The position numbers and the translations under genes were made by a program. A stretch of 64,000 nt of DNA, taken from NCBI GenBank assembly GCA_012934845.2, contig WNNJ02002049.1, forward strand, positions 162,873 through 226,872, in the 5' to 3' direction. The notes under the pieces are model-generated. The model was given only the letters and a program-made list of their open reading frames with translations, was not told the origin of the DNA and did not search any database. The DNA comes from Pomphorhynchus laevis (taxonomy: Eukaryota; Acanthocephala; Palaeacanthocephala; Echinorhynchida; Pomphorhynchidae). Positions 1 to 11,461 of this stretch are shown one piece after another. How positions within the stretch are numbered: position 1 is the stretch's first letter; every line of letters starts with the position of its first letter.

Positions 1-155
1 ATCGACCCTTATTATCTGCTACTGAGTAGGCAGATATTAAGGGTCGAAAGTGAAATGTAGGTCTGGGTCAGCAGCTGATGAGACCCACCCAGACTGATTA
101 GTAGCGTCCTGATATATCAAGAATAGGAACAATACCTGTGAGTATAATATTTTGA
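1..155 (+). repeat. SINE-A fragments in inverted arrangement
   Basis: Bases 2-20 and 29-46 are inverted copies of the same SINE-A stretch (TCGACCCTTATTATCTGC and its complement). The plus-strand copy continues to about 150 and matches the body of the SINE-A copy at 50593-50822. The window therefore opens at a head-to-head junction of two SINE-A pieces. The left copy is cut by the window edge and the tRNA-like head is not present here. Confidence 0.6.
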
Positions 156-189
156 TAACAAAATAACAAGCAATTATAAAAAAATATCA

Positions 190-535
190 AATTTATAAAG
201 ATATGTATAAAGAACTTACTAAATTAAAGCATAACCATATAATAGCAACTATTGATAAAGCTAGTAATAACTTTGTCTTCATATGCAAAAAGCTTTATTA
301 TGATATACTAATGAAAGAGGTTAATTATAATGATTTAAATGTAAATGCAACATATGAACGTAGTGAGTTGAGTTTAGAAACAATTATTACAAGTCAATAT
401 TGAGTAAAAAGGGTATAAAGGTTGAATCAGATAATAAAACTATACTATATTATATTGGAATCCAAAATTACATAAAAATATAATAAAACTTAGGTTTATA
501 TGTAGTGCGTTTAAATGTACATTAAAACCAGCTGA
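190..535 (+). mobile_element. Penelope-like element (A+T-rich lineage), N-terminal fragment
   Basis: An open stretch at 203-403 encodes a lysine- and asparagine-rich peptide containing TIDKASNNFVFICKKLYY. It is followed by about 120 bp nearly identical to 26940-27060, which in the other copy encodes the start of the reverse transcriptase domain (LYWNPKLHK). The piece stops at about 531, where SINE-A sequence begins. It is a degraded fragment of the same element whose other parts lie at 22608-23300, 26930-27850 and 47450-47995. Confidence 0.55.
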
Positions 536-640
536 TTATGAGCAGCTAATGATACCTACCTAGACTGATTAGTGGTGTCCTGCTGTATCAAGAATAGGAA
601 CAATATTTGTGAGGATAATATTGTGCCACAATGAGAAGAA
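531..640 (+). repeat. SINE-A fragment
   Basis: This matches the 3' half of the SINE-A body (shared with 60-155 and, in complement, 50593-50700). It includes the shared end block GAGGATAATATTGTGCCACA. No tRNA-like head is present. It abuts the Penelope-like fragment on its left. Confidence 0.6.
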
Positions 641-724
641 TTTCAGCTCACAGATGCATTCAAGTTAAATTAAGATAAATATTATTTGCAATTTTAAAAA
701 CATTAATTATTAATTTATTATATC

Positions 725-1030
725 ACCAATCATCTAAGTCAGATGCGGAAGGACAACGATAACAGTAACAAGTACCGTTTGCCATCACAAAATGTCAGCA
801 TTTTCAGTGCTTTTGCTAATGATTCTATTTGGTGAAGCAGTGGTTGTAACTCTATAAGGTGACTAGAATTGTTCTAGTATCTCATACACATGACTCGTGT
901 CTGTGCCGTATGCCAATCCTACTCTGCATCCAGTAGAGGGAGGGATATGTCACTGATGAGTCATTGTAATGACGAAACGGTACTTGGTACTGTTATCGTC
1001 GTTCTTCCGCGTCTGGCTTAAATGATTGGT
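725..1030 (+). mobile_element. 306-bp foldback/MITE-like element carrying a hammerhead ribozyme
   Basis: The ends are about 56-bp imperfect terminal inverted repeats: 725-780 begins ACCAATCATCTAAGTCAGA and 975-1030 is its near complement ending GATTGGT. The element has no coding capacity and is richer in G+C than its surroundings. I could not identify a clear target-site duplication. The interior ends in a hammerhead core (see 903-983). The structure is that of a small non-autonomous element, but hammerhead-bearing retroelement derivatives (retrozyme-like or from Penelope-like terminal regions) are equally possible. A Penelope-like fragment lies 200 bp upstream. Confidence 0.7.
903..983 (+). 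ncRNA. Hammerhead ribozyme, type III topology
   Basis: All conserved parts are visible. Core box 1 is CTGATGA at 953-959. Stem II is at 960-973 (GTCAT, TGTA loop, ATGAC). Core box 2 is GAAA at 974-977. Stem III pairs 903-909 (GTGCCGT) with 977-983 (ACGGTAC), seven pairs with one G-U. The NUH site is GTA ending at 910, so cleavage is predicted after A910. Stem I, 911-952, closes as a hairpin with an internal loop (916-920 with 942-946, 922-925 with 937-940). In the hammerhead family these boxes are invariant. Activity is inferred, not shown. Confidence 0.75.
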
Positions 1031-1355
1031 AATTAATTACAAATGATTTTAGACGAAATGTTTTCTGAAATAAAAAAAATAAAAAAAAACGAAAAAATTG
1101 TTTCCAATTTCTAAAGATGCCAGTAAGTACTAGCGAAATATAATAATTTTGTTGACGTTCAATTATACTTGATCGTTCCTGAATATTTATTAATATTTTA
1201 ATAAATTTAATAATTAATTGTAATCATTTTTTATTTTACTTTAATTTTTTATACAATTCAATTCTAAAAATTTTATTATTCTGTATATATTTTTATTATA
1301 TTATTTTTGTATTATAATGATTTTTCGATATAATCAATTTGTATTCATTTGTTAG

Positions 1356-1522
1356 CAACTGAATACAATACAACTGCATGCAGAGCACCTGTCTTCTTAT
1401 TGTCCCTTGAAGACTCTACCGTTGAAAAAGGAGGTGAGAAACTACTCGAAGTAATAGTCGATGGTAACCCAACTCCAACAGTAAATTGGTTTAAAAATGG
1501 AATACTTATTAAGCCAAGTGAT
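1356..1522 (+). CDS. Gene 1 exon: N-terminal half of an Ig domain
   Basis: This is the first exon of the upstream Ig-repeat gene visible here. Acceptor TTGTTAG ends at 1355 and donor GTAAGT starts at 1523. It enters in phase 1 and leaves in phase 0. The peptide has an I-set Ig A-to-C strand pattern: APVFLLSLEDSTVEKGG, then VDGNPTPTVNWFKNG with the core Trp. The 5' part of the gene lies outside the window. Proteins with this domain type (titin, kettin, UNC-89 relatives) act in sarcomeres. Only the Ig fold is seen directly; muscle function is inferred. Confidence 0.82.
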
Positions 1523-2551
1523 GTAAGTACATGAGAATAGAAAAAGCATATTTTAGAATGCCAGCAATTGAGATAGCGTACGAAATAATCGTTATTTTAA
1601 AGTATTGACAAAATTATCTAAATATTATCTATAAGCGATTATATAATATAATTATATTATAATATCATATAATATAATATATTATATATTATATTATATA
1701 AATTAAATAATTTGTTAAATAAATTAGATATCAACTTAAAATTTAAGTTTGAATTATTTATTTAAATCAAATCATTATTACTTGTTATTAAAGGTTTTAA
1801 ATTAGCTGGATATTAAACTTTAATTAAACTTTTAAAATAAAGTTTAATAAATTAGAAACTAGGCTATTACAACACTTTTTTTTACAAATTTATTCAATTT
1901 TATAAAAAATGAACAGAAAGCGATTATTAACATAACAATTATGAATGACACTTTCGAAATTGATATTAAGATAAGTCTAATAGATACTATCAGACTGAGT
2001 CATAAAATAAAAATTAGAACTTTTGAATTAAAACTAATCGAAATTTTCTAAAAAATACAATAGCAATTATTATGTAAATAATAAATACCAATAAATTTAA
2101 CAAATATACATTCCAATCTTGATAAATTGGTTTATGCAAATTTATTGTATTGTGGATTTCAAATAGTTAACAACATCTTGTTTTAAATTATAAGTAAACG
2201 GTATGAAATTATGAACACGTCTTCTAGAGGTACTTTTTATCACGACCTTAACATTTTATCCTTTTATATTCATATTAAATGGATATAAATATATTTATAT
2301 AAATATATTATATATTATATATCGTAAATATATAATATATAAATATTATATATTAATTATATATAATATAATTATATATGCATTTTATTTATAAATAAAT
2401 AACATTCTTCTTATATAATTCCACAGTTACAAGAAACCAAATGATCCCAAATTTCCAAAAGTTGAATGTTTTGATGGCAATTATAAAATTTTAATTTTGT
2501 ATTAATCAAGAGATATTTTAAATGTTTTAAATATAAATCATTTTTATTTAG
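1523..2551. other. Intron of gene 1, no recognisable content
   Basis: Very A+T-rich intron with long TA-biased runs at 1640-1700 and 2280-2370. I see no exon, RNA gene or transposon in it. Confidence 0.6.
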
Positions 2552-2806
2552 ATAGAACAAGTAAATAATTGCTTTCGAATATATATCGTCGAAGCTGATG
2601 ATACAGATGCTGGCGTTTACAGTGTTGAAGCAATTAATGAATACGGAGAATCGAAATGTTACGCAAGGCTTTTTCTAAACACTAACATGGCCGACTCGAC
2701 AAACGTGCTATGTCCAAAGTTCTTAAAACATTTTAGTGATATTCACGCTGCAAAAGGCGACAATGCTGTGTTTGAAGCAATTATATACGGCAACCCGAAA
2801 CCAAAT
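2552..2806 (+). CDS. Gene 1 exon: second half of one Ig domain plus first half of the next
   Basis: 85 codons in frame, too broken by short ORF limits to stand out alone. Acceptor TTTATTTAG ends at 2551 and donor GTATGT starts at 2807, phase 0 at both ends. The first part has the E-F strand signature DDTDAGVYSVEAINEYGES. After a short spacer a new domain begins with CPKFLKHFSDIHAAKGD and ends at IIYGNPKPN. It joins the exon at 1356-1522 to the exon at 5009-5186 without a frame break, confirming both neighbours. Confidence 0.85.
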
Positions 2807-5008
2807 GTATGTTTAAAAAGCGTTTTGACAATTTCCTTAACAATTAAAAGGCATTACTAAGCCTAATTCATTAAAACATATGCTTTTAATTAAATATTTG
2901 TAAATAGAATATATTAATTTGTTGTATTGAAACAAATTGAAAGAATTATATTTTTAAATAAAAAATTGAGGACTTATAGCTTGTATATTCTAAATATTCA
3001 ATTGCAAGTGAGAGAATGTGCACTACAAAAATATATTTTAGGTATCTACCTACACACTAAAAAATTAAAGAATATTTTTATTATTCTTTAATATTAAAAT
3101 ACAATATATAATAAAGTATATAATACAATATATATTATAGTATAAGACAATATATTAAAGTACAAGTGCTAAAGATATGCACTCTAAAGTGAATCTGTGC
3201 TATTTAAAAATATAAAAATTTGTAACATCAAATTGTGTGATTGTATTTGTTTTTGAATTTTACAGGTTTATTTTTTTTAATAATTTGATGGTTCAATATA
3301 ATATAAAATATTATAAATAAATTATTAAATATAAATAATTAAAATATAAACTGCAATTAGTGCCGAAATATTCAATTTGAATAAATTAGTACATTTAATC
3401 ATTCTTGAATTTTACTTACACTAAAATGATGTTATATTTGAAAAATGATTAACCTTTGATATTTAATCGGAATTCAATATTTGCCGTATTCTTGGCATGG
3501 ATGCGGTATATCTATTTAAAGTCAATAACGAGTAAACATGTTTGTGACAACATCATTAGCGAATAAACTATAGTTTATTAGAGAAAAACTATAGAGAAAT
3601 GTTTGTTTAATTAATCTATTTTGATAAAGCATTTTTGGATAATTTAATTCAAATAAATAACATTAAGAAATTAATCTAAATAATTATTTGATTGATTTAA
3701 AAAATTAATTGTCTAAATATATATACGTCTAAATATAGATCTTTTAAATAATTTTGATTTATCAAATTATTTAAGACTTTTATTAATTCAATTAATGGTT
3801 TAATTTTTGTTAGATCTTATTTAGATCCATTTCCAAATATAAGGTTCATTATTTTTCTAACGCTTCTTTAATATCAGCTAAATTTAATCGAATTATTGAA
3901 TAAAAATATAAAATATAAAAGTATGTAAAATTTCATTTTACATATTTTTCTACGTATTGATTACTCTTAGCCTTCTTTTCCCACGTATTGATTACTGTCT
4001 TAGCCTTCTCGTTTTCTCTTCAAAGTCATCCCTTAAACCTCTTCAACGCCTCATTAACACTGCGGTGCGTATCCTTTTTCGACTTCGTAAATTCGATCAT
4101 ATATCTTCCTATTTATCAAAACTTTGATGGCTAAGTATTGAACATCGCGTTCGTTTTCGTCTGCTTTGCCTGACTTATCGCCTTCTCCATTGTAATTCTC
4201 CTTCTTATCTTTATCTGCCAACTCTAAGTGAATCTCGATATCTTTCTACTCACCTACGTTCCTGTGATTCTCTTCTGCTACACGTACCTATTCACTCAAC
4301 CAACTTCGACCGTCGATCCCTACATATCGCTGCTCCTCTCCTTTGGAATTCCTTACCTAATCATCTGCGATCATCATCCTCACTCCGATTTTTCAAAAGC
4401 AGCTAAAATCGATGCTACTAAACGATTAACGTTTTTTTTATTTTTTATTTTATCTGTTTCGCTGTTGTGGGCTTGTAAGCACACAGTCTGTGTGCATTTG
4501 CCACATTAAAAAAAACTTTCAACTTTCAACTTTTATTTATTAAAAATGTGATTTCATTTCAAATCATTTTTATGAAAAATTCTTAAGATCAAATGTTCTT
4601 AAAAGGTCCATGAAAACTTCAATTAGGATTATCACTAGATTAATCAAAATAATCAGATTTTGATCTATCATATCTCAAAAATTTCTTTAATTATTCCAAA
4701 TTTAAATCGATAATAAATAATTAATATTTACAAATCAGTATATTAAAAAAAATAAAGGATGAGCCTGATTGGCATTGTATCTATATCAATTTGAATTATA
4801 AAACCTATAGCAAAGTGATTGCTTTTATGCTCAGCAGGAAATATGCAGCATGATTTATTTTCATTGCTGTTCTAAGACACATTTAAATGAGCGAATGATT
4901 CAAGTCTTAAACAAGGATCAAGCTCATTTGCTTTTAATTACATTCTGATTTCTTTGCATTTATAATAGATCAAAATCAACTCTTTCTATTAATAATAAAC
5001 ATCTTTAG
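2807..5008. other. Intron of gene 1 containing a LINE 3' end
   Basis: The only recognisable content is the LINE fragment at 3945-4512. The rest is A+T-rich sequence with no coding pattern. The donor is GTATGT and the acceptor ATCTTTAG. Confidence 0.6.
3945..4512 (+). mobile_element. 5'-truncated LINE, CR1/L2-like ORF2 C-terminus
   Basis: Translation in shifting frames gives the typical C-terminal tail of CR1/L2/RTEX-type ORF2: LQRLINTAVRILFRLRKFDH, WLSIEHRVRFRLLCLTYRLL, then RRSLHIAAPLLWNSLPNHLR and SLRFFKSS. It ends in a small hairpin (CACACAGTCTGTGTG) followed by TTTGCCACATTAAA. The copy is frameshifted and lacks the RT domain. A second copy of the same family lies in opposite orientation at 21845-22300. 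A+T is lower than in the surrounding intron. Confidence 0.7.
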
Positions 5009-5186
5009 ATTCAATGGTTGTTCAACAATAAATCCATTCATAATCCAAGATATCACTATAGTAATGCAGGGGACACGTATACTTTAGTTGTTAGCAATAC
5101 ATGCTTCGACGATGATGGTAAATTCACAATATTAGCAGAAAATGCCAATGGAAAAGCTTCCTGTTCTGCGCGATTGTTTGTATCAG
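5009..5186 (+). CDS. Gene 1 exon: C-terminal half of an Ig domain
   Basis: Starts at ATTCAATGG after ATCTTTAG. The core Trp (IQW) is the third codon, the same intron position used throughout gene 2. It continues with an E-F strand region (TLVVSNTCFDDDGKFTILAE) and the G strand (CSARLFVSG). Donor GTAAAT is at 5187, phase 1, matching the phase-1 start of the exon at 8054. The domain completes the one begun at 2552-2806. Confidence 0.85.
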
Positions 5187-8053
5187 GTAAATATCATTAT
5201 GCAAACTTGACAACCATTGATTTACTTACATAGAGATCATGCGGTGAGCACTATTTTAAGTGATTTTATAAGCGAAATATTTATCCATACTTGAATAGCG
5301 ATACACATTTTTGTAAACAATATTTCCAGGTGAATGAACTCATTTCATATGCTTAGAGTACAAGACAATGATATTTATTGATTTTTCATGTAGATCAGTT
5401 TTGTGTTTAGCGTTTAAATAGCTGCAATTGTTTGCATCTAATTTATAATAATTAAAATATTAATTTTTAATATTTATTATTTAATATTAAATAATAATTA
5501 ATAATTAATTAATAATTAATTAATATTAATTTAATATTTTTAATTATTTAAAATATTTCTAATTTAAAATATTACGTATCCCAGAGTAAAGCTATGTGTT
5601 TAACATCACAGAGTAAAGCTTCTTGATGCATAAATTACTCAAATTAACTTTAACAGTTGCCCTTATGATGACAAAGCCTTAGTAGTCAACAAAGTGGTAT
5701 AATGACAAAGTCTTAAAGCCAACATCAATCCACAAATTGTAGGCAGTTGATCCCCAATCTTTTAATCTAATATAATTATCTATATTAAATATTATATTAT
5801 CTATATATCAGTTCATAAAAATATTATAAAAAATCATTTTTAAGATAATTTTCCATTTTATTCAAAGTACAAAATATATAGCTTCAGTTAAGTGACTTGA
5901 TTGATTGAAATCTAGAATATAAATTACCATAAAAGTTCATCGCAATCTTCTAAGATGATAACTTTTCGAGTTGAGTATTTGAACATAAGTTTTTTATTTA
6001 TTAAAATATATGGTAAAATATAAAAAATATATAATATACTATATATATTATATATAAGTACTGGTCATTAATATTCTTTCAAGATTAAGGTATTTCAATT
6101 CTTTAATTTATAGTACAAAATATGTACCCTCAGTAATCTGAATTCTTCTCGTCCTGCAAATGATTGAATTATTTGCTTGATTAAATTATTTTTATTTAAT
6201 GCGTTATTGAATTATTTTTATAAACTCAATAAAATTCACCGAAATGATTATAAATTCAACATGATTTTGATTATGATTACATTTAAATGATTGATTAAGT
6301 AATCATTAATAATTAATGCGGATTTATTAATAATTATGCGTTGGCAATTTTTGTGGGAAATCATTATTCTCTCATATTGATTTCTCTATTTGATAAGATA
6401 ATAATTTTGCAAAATACTTTTAACTAACTAGACAAAATTTTACCTATTCTGAAGGAAACACATTCCTCTTCGTTAAAATGGCAATTTGCCCAAAAATTTA
6501 AAATGTTATATAAAAGATTATCAAAATCCATTAACTAATCTTTTCGTATTAGTCAAAATTAAAAGATTTGCATTTATTCTTTATGACCTAATAAAATGAA
6601 AATTGCTGCTTTCATATTCTCAACGCATTTATAAATTCGTTTCTAGAATATCTAAGATCATGATGGCTGGTTAAGCCATCGTTATGTTATTCCATTATAA
6701 AAATGGAATAACAATGCTTTAAAGGCAAATTCGAAATATTTTTAAAATACAGTATAAATTAAGTTAAGTCAGAGAACTTTAGCAATTTTAGTATTTTTAT
6801 CACTTTAATATTTTGGATAAAATCATATATTTTAATAAAATACGTTAATTCAATTTTGATTTTAACGAATTCTTCTGAGCAAGCTATAATTTTCTAGGTT
6901 GTATTTGAATATAAATAATTATATTTTTAATCAATAATATAATAAATAATGACAATAGATATTACTATTATACTTATATATTTGGCTTTATAGAAAAAAG
7001 TTAAAAAATAATAATAATTTAATTATTTTTTACTATTGACGAATGCAATAGTAATTTTATTTTTATTAATAATTATTTATTATAATTGATAAATTTATTA
7101 TTATTTTTACTAACGAATGTCATAGTAAAAACAACAGAATTAAGAGCCAACATAGGTATACTGATGGCTGTGACAGTATCGATGACACTGAGATCTTGCA
7201 GGTCGATTGTTGGAAGCGTCGACCAGTATGATTAATAGATTACTAAATTTCCAAAATTAAGGCCAATTTACGAAAACCTTAATTAATGTAAAATTATTAT
7301 GAAACAGATAAAAATTATAATAATAATATTGACAAATGTCATAGTAATTTTATTTTTTATTTGCATTTATTATATTAATCAATAAATTTATTATTTTTTA
7401 CCATTGATTATTTGTTTTATTAAAATAACGTTTGTTATCGAGTTTTACTGAAAACTACGATTCATTATTTAAATATCACATATCGATATATAAATAATAT
7501 ATCGATAATAATTTATAATATTATAATAATATTATATTAAATAATATTAAATAATATAATATTATTTATTATATTATAAATAATATAATCGATATATTTA
7601 TCGATATAAAAGCTGGGCCATTCACATATATTGAGCCAAAAATCATAAGTGAATAAAGTTAATTTATATTAAATTACTTTAGTATCAATCAATGTTTCAA
7701 TAAATTCATTCAAGATGTTTTAGTGGATTCATAAAAATTATATTAAATAGCATTATATTGTTTGATTTAATTGGTTAAATATCACGACTATTTACTACAG
7801 AAATTTATATCAATTTGGTAGTTATAAAATGAAATACATTTTTTACGTTCTGTAAACAATGAATATTGTTATATCGCTTAAAATTTCAATTAAATAAGTT
7901 GAGCCGGTCAACTCAGTTAGTTTAACAATGTAAACAGCAAATGCTTATAAACTTTATATTTATTAAGTTTATAATGCTTATTATACTTTATTATACTTTT
8001 AAACTTTATTCTTTAAAATAAAGTAGTTAATTCTTATGTTTAAATGTGTTTAG
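5187..8053. other. Large A+T-rich intron of gene 1
   Basis: I see no exon or recognisable transposon. Points of note: a hairpin at about 6687-6712 (TTATTCCATT and complement), a modestly G+C-richer block at 7135-7230 of unknown origin, and long TA-rich runs near 5450-5560 and 7490-7600. Confidence 0.5.
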
Positions 8054-11000
8054 CGGAAATAAGTCAGCGTCACTCTGATTTTGTGACCGATAATATTTTA
8101 CCAAATTCACAAACTGGTTGTCATAAAAAAAGATCAATGCAAGAAGACCGCAATACTAATTATCAGTCTCGTCACTATAGTTTACTACGAGGCAGTCATG
8201 AATATGGCAAAAGAGTGCACTCAGAGCAAGAAACGTACAGGCCACTTGGGTATTCAATTCAATCTCAAGACTGCTACACTGATTCAGGGGAAACAGGTCG
8301 TTTTCGCCAATCATTAAAATCTACAAAAAATGAAGCCAAAAGACAGCAGGCACTTCGAATTTCATCTGATGAAGAATATCTTTTTAGTAACAATTCAACT
8401 GAAGAGTTAAAACGCATCCATGAAGTTACTCGAAACGTGACGGAAAGGAGGTATCGAGAACAAGTTGAATTTAGTGATGAAGAAACAGCAAGACCTTATG
8501 ATACCATTCAACGATATTATAAGCCTGTTGAGCTTATTGTTGGAAAACGTCACGGTAAACGACATAGGTCGAAAAAGGAACGTAACAGGACAGTATCATG
8601 TTCATCTGACAAGGCAGATGTAATAAGTAAATCTGTTCATCAAAAACGTAAAAGGCAAATCCGGTTAGGATCTGTACCAATTGGTGAGCATTCTCGCAAA
8701 GTTTTAAGTTCCGATAATTATACGTCCTATCAGCCTGTTGACATTATATTGAATAAGCCAAAAATCAAAAAGGTTTTGGTTGAAAAACAGGAAGAAGTAG
8801 ATTCAAAAATTGACTATAGAGAAATTTGTGATGAACAATATCTTGAGTTGTCTATACCCAAAAGTAGACATACATCCACATTTGTTAAGCTTCCAATGGG
8901 TAAAACGGAATTATCACAATTTTGCATTAAAGGTGAACACGAAACGAAAAAAATTGATGAAGTGGTTGGGATGGCTTCTGAAATTGAACTTAAAATCCCA
9001 AAATCGAAACATTCGTCAAAAATATATAAACAACGAAAACAGATGCCTGTGGTTCACAAAATATCAGAACCTACCGTCATATCCGGCTTGGAAAGTGTTC
9101 GTATTCACGATAAACCGTTACAAATCGATGAGGAAATATCTCTTAGAGTGCAGAAGAAAAGAGGTGAACATAGTTCGACGATTGTTCGCGAGAGGGGACT
9201 CGATAGTCGAGTGATTGATGTTGGGAAGCTTCGAAAGATGGAAGGAAGTCACGAACTACGTATTGTCGAAAATGATCTTGAAGACTACGAGGAAACAGAT
9301 GTAAAAATACCAAAACCAAAGAAAATTTCCGGTGCCCATAGTTCAACTGTAGTTCTTAGGGAAAGGGTCGATAATATGGATCAAATAGTGAATTTACAAA
9401 CACCAAAGCGTATTCCAGGAGAAGATACAGAAAAACAAATTTACGGGACTATCAGTGCGGAAGAATCTGTGAACGTTAAACTCCCTAAAGCGGAGAGCAC
9501 ACATTCAACAACCGTTATTCATCAACAAAGCAAAGCTCAAAACTTGTTTGAATTGAATGCTAGTCGTTCGATTCCAGGTGATCACGAGCATAAGACTTTG
9601 TTGATTGAACCCACTGCCACTGAGGTTTTACTTCCAAAAACAGCAGGAAAACACACATCGACGATAATACGTGAAAAGGGCCAAAAATTAAATCTTGGCC
9701 GTACACGTTCAGTAAGTGGAGAACATAGTTATAAATTAGTAGAAGATAGCAGAAATGAATACAGTAGCACAGTGGTAGTAGATGGTAAGGAAGCTAAAGG
9801 TCAAAGATATGATATAAAATTGGCAAGTGAAATGAGCGAATTCGAAGAAGATGATATGGAATCTATTCAACATCGACAAGGGCATGTGGTCAGTTGGTTA
9901 AGTGATGTACAGAAGAAACAAGATACATTAAGATCTGCTGCAGAGCGGGGTAGGCATCTTACTACCATAGTGAAGAAACAAGACGATTCTGAGCTTATAG
10001 AAATGATTATTCCGCAACCGAAAGATACAAGCGAAATTATTACACAGTTACCTGATTATTCAAACTCTCAATCCATATATCTAGATGGTCCTACCTCTCT
10101 TATCGAAAGAGAAATTGTTCACAAGGATGTTAAAAGTGAAATTTGTGCCAATGTTGCAAGAAAATACGAATTAAGTTCTGAATTGAGCGCTCGCCAAGAT
10201 CAACAGTCTTCAATAAAAATTGATAGTGGTAAGATGAGAGAGGAAATAGTAGGCGTTCAAATGTCTGCTAGTAGTGCAGAGGTGGTGGCCGAACTTAAAT
10301 CTCAGTTTGAAGTGAAAAACGATCAAATTACATCAATTGATAATAAGAGCACCGTTCTAATGGAAGTCGATAGTAATCAGCGATATCCAGAGGTTGAATT
10401 ACAGATGCCAATGATAAGTATTGAACCTTCTCGATCTGTGCTATTTGCTGACATAAGACCGACATTACAAGGCCCAACTGATGCATTAGTAACTCAAGAC
10501 ATCTCTACAACAGAGTACATAATGGAACCGTCAAAGCGTAAACCATTATACGAGTTAAATCTTGCCAGGCCTGATGTAGAAGAAAGTACTTCAACAGTAT
10601 TAGCAACTGTAAAAGGAAGACTAGAAGCTCAGAGTGAGGTGGCGGATTATGTACAAACTGAGGTGAGTTCATCGAGTGTCAATTTTGATACGAGCTCCAC
10701 TCACAAGCCTTACCAAAATGTACAGGTTAATATTCCTGGTATTGAAATTGATAGAAGCTGCTCGAAGGTAATTGCTAAGCTTGGAGCGAAATTAGATACC
10801 GTTGATGAGCAAGCCAAATCGATGGTACAGCCTAAAAGCAGTTACTCTGTGTGCATGTCGAATGTTGGCGAGCAACTCAGCAATAAGCAGGTAGACTTAC
10901 ACATGAGGAATATTAGGATAGACGACAGTAAATCAGAAGTACTAGTTAATTTGCCTGGGCAAACTCGTACTGAAATAACTGGTAAAGCTGCATGTGATAG

Positions 11001-11461
11001 CTCATCAAGCATCAAGTTGGATTTGTCTAACAAATCTATGGAGATAACTATGATTGCCCCAGAACAGCAATCGAGTTCAAGCACTTTGAAAACTCAAACA
11101 AAACATCATGGTCTATCAACCGCTGAGATTAAATCATTTGGTGGTCCGAGTAAATTAAAATCAGATCAAGTCGAGCTTATACTTCACCAACCTGAACACA
11201 ACTATAGGTATGAATCGATTGATGAAATGCGACAATATCAAGTAAGTGGCGGAAGCAGCACAGTGATAAAGACTATTGGAAATGACCAGGATTCGGCCGA
11301 TAGATATTATCTAAGTGACGGAGACTTTAGTTCGTCCACTGTTCAGGTCGACGTTAACAACAAAAACGAGTACGTGGAATATATGCCAAAGTTTGTAACA
11401 GAGCTACGCGATATTATCATTGAAGAAGGAGAGCAATTGATTCTGGACTGCAAGGTTACAG
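8054..11461 (+). CDS. Gene 1 giant exon: low-complexity repeat region leading into an Ig domain
   Basis: A single 3408-bp exon, phase 1 at both ends (acceptor TGTTTAG, donor GTAACA). It encodes about 1,136 residues rich in Ser, Thr, Glu, Lys and His, with no globular domain until the last 35 or so residues. Those residues start an Ig domain (MPKFVTELRDIIIEEGEQL). From about 8850 to 9790 there are seven degenerate units with the core H[ST]ST[VI][VI]+E, spaced 50-80 residues apart and interleaved with SGEH and [IL]PK motifs. A second zone (about 10200-11100) has weaker [SC][SK]xV-type repeats. I do not recognise the repeat. A disordered, extensible or docking segment between Ig domains is the natural inference. 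Confidence 0.88.

Noticed and set aside
203-403. Small plus-strand gene of 66 codons
   Set aside because: It is part of the A+T-rich Penelope-like element: the sequence following it is repeated at 26940-27060 next to RT motifs.
4228-4509. 93-codon plus-strand ORF with apparent hydrophobic segments
   Set aside because: It is the wrong frame of a LINE ORF2 C-terminus. The neighbouring frame gives AAPLLWNSLP-type LINE sequence, so it is not a membrane protein.
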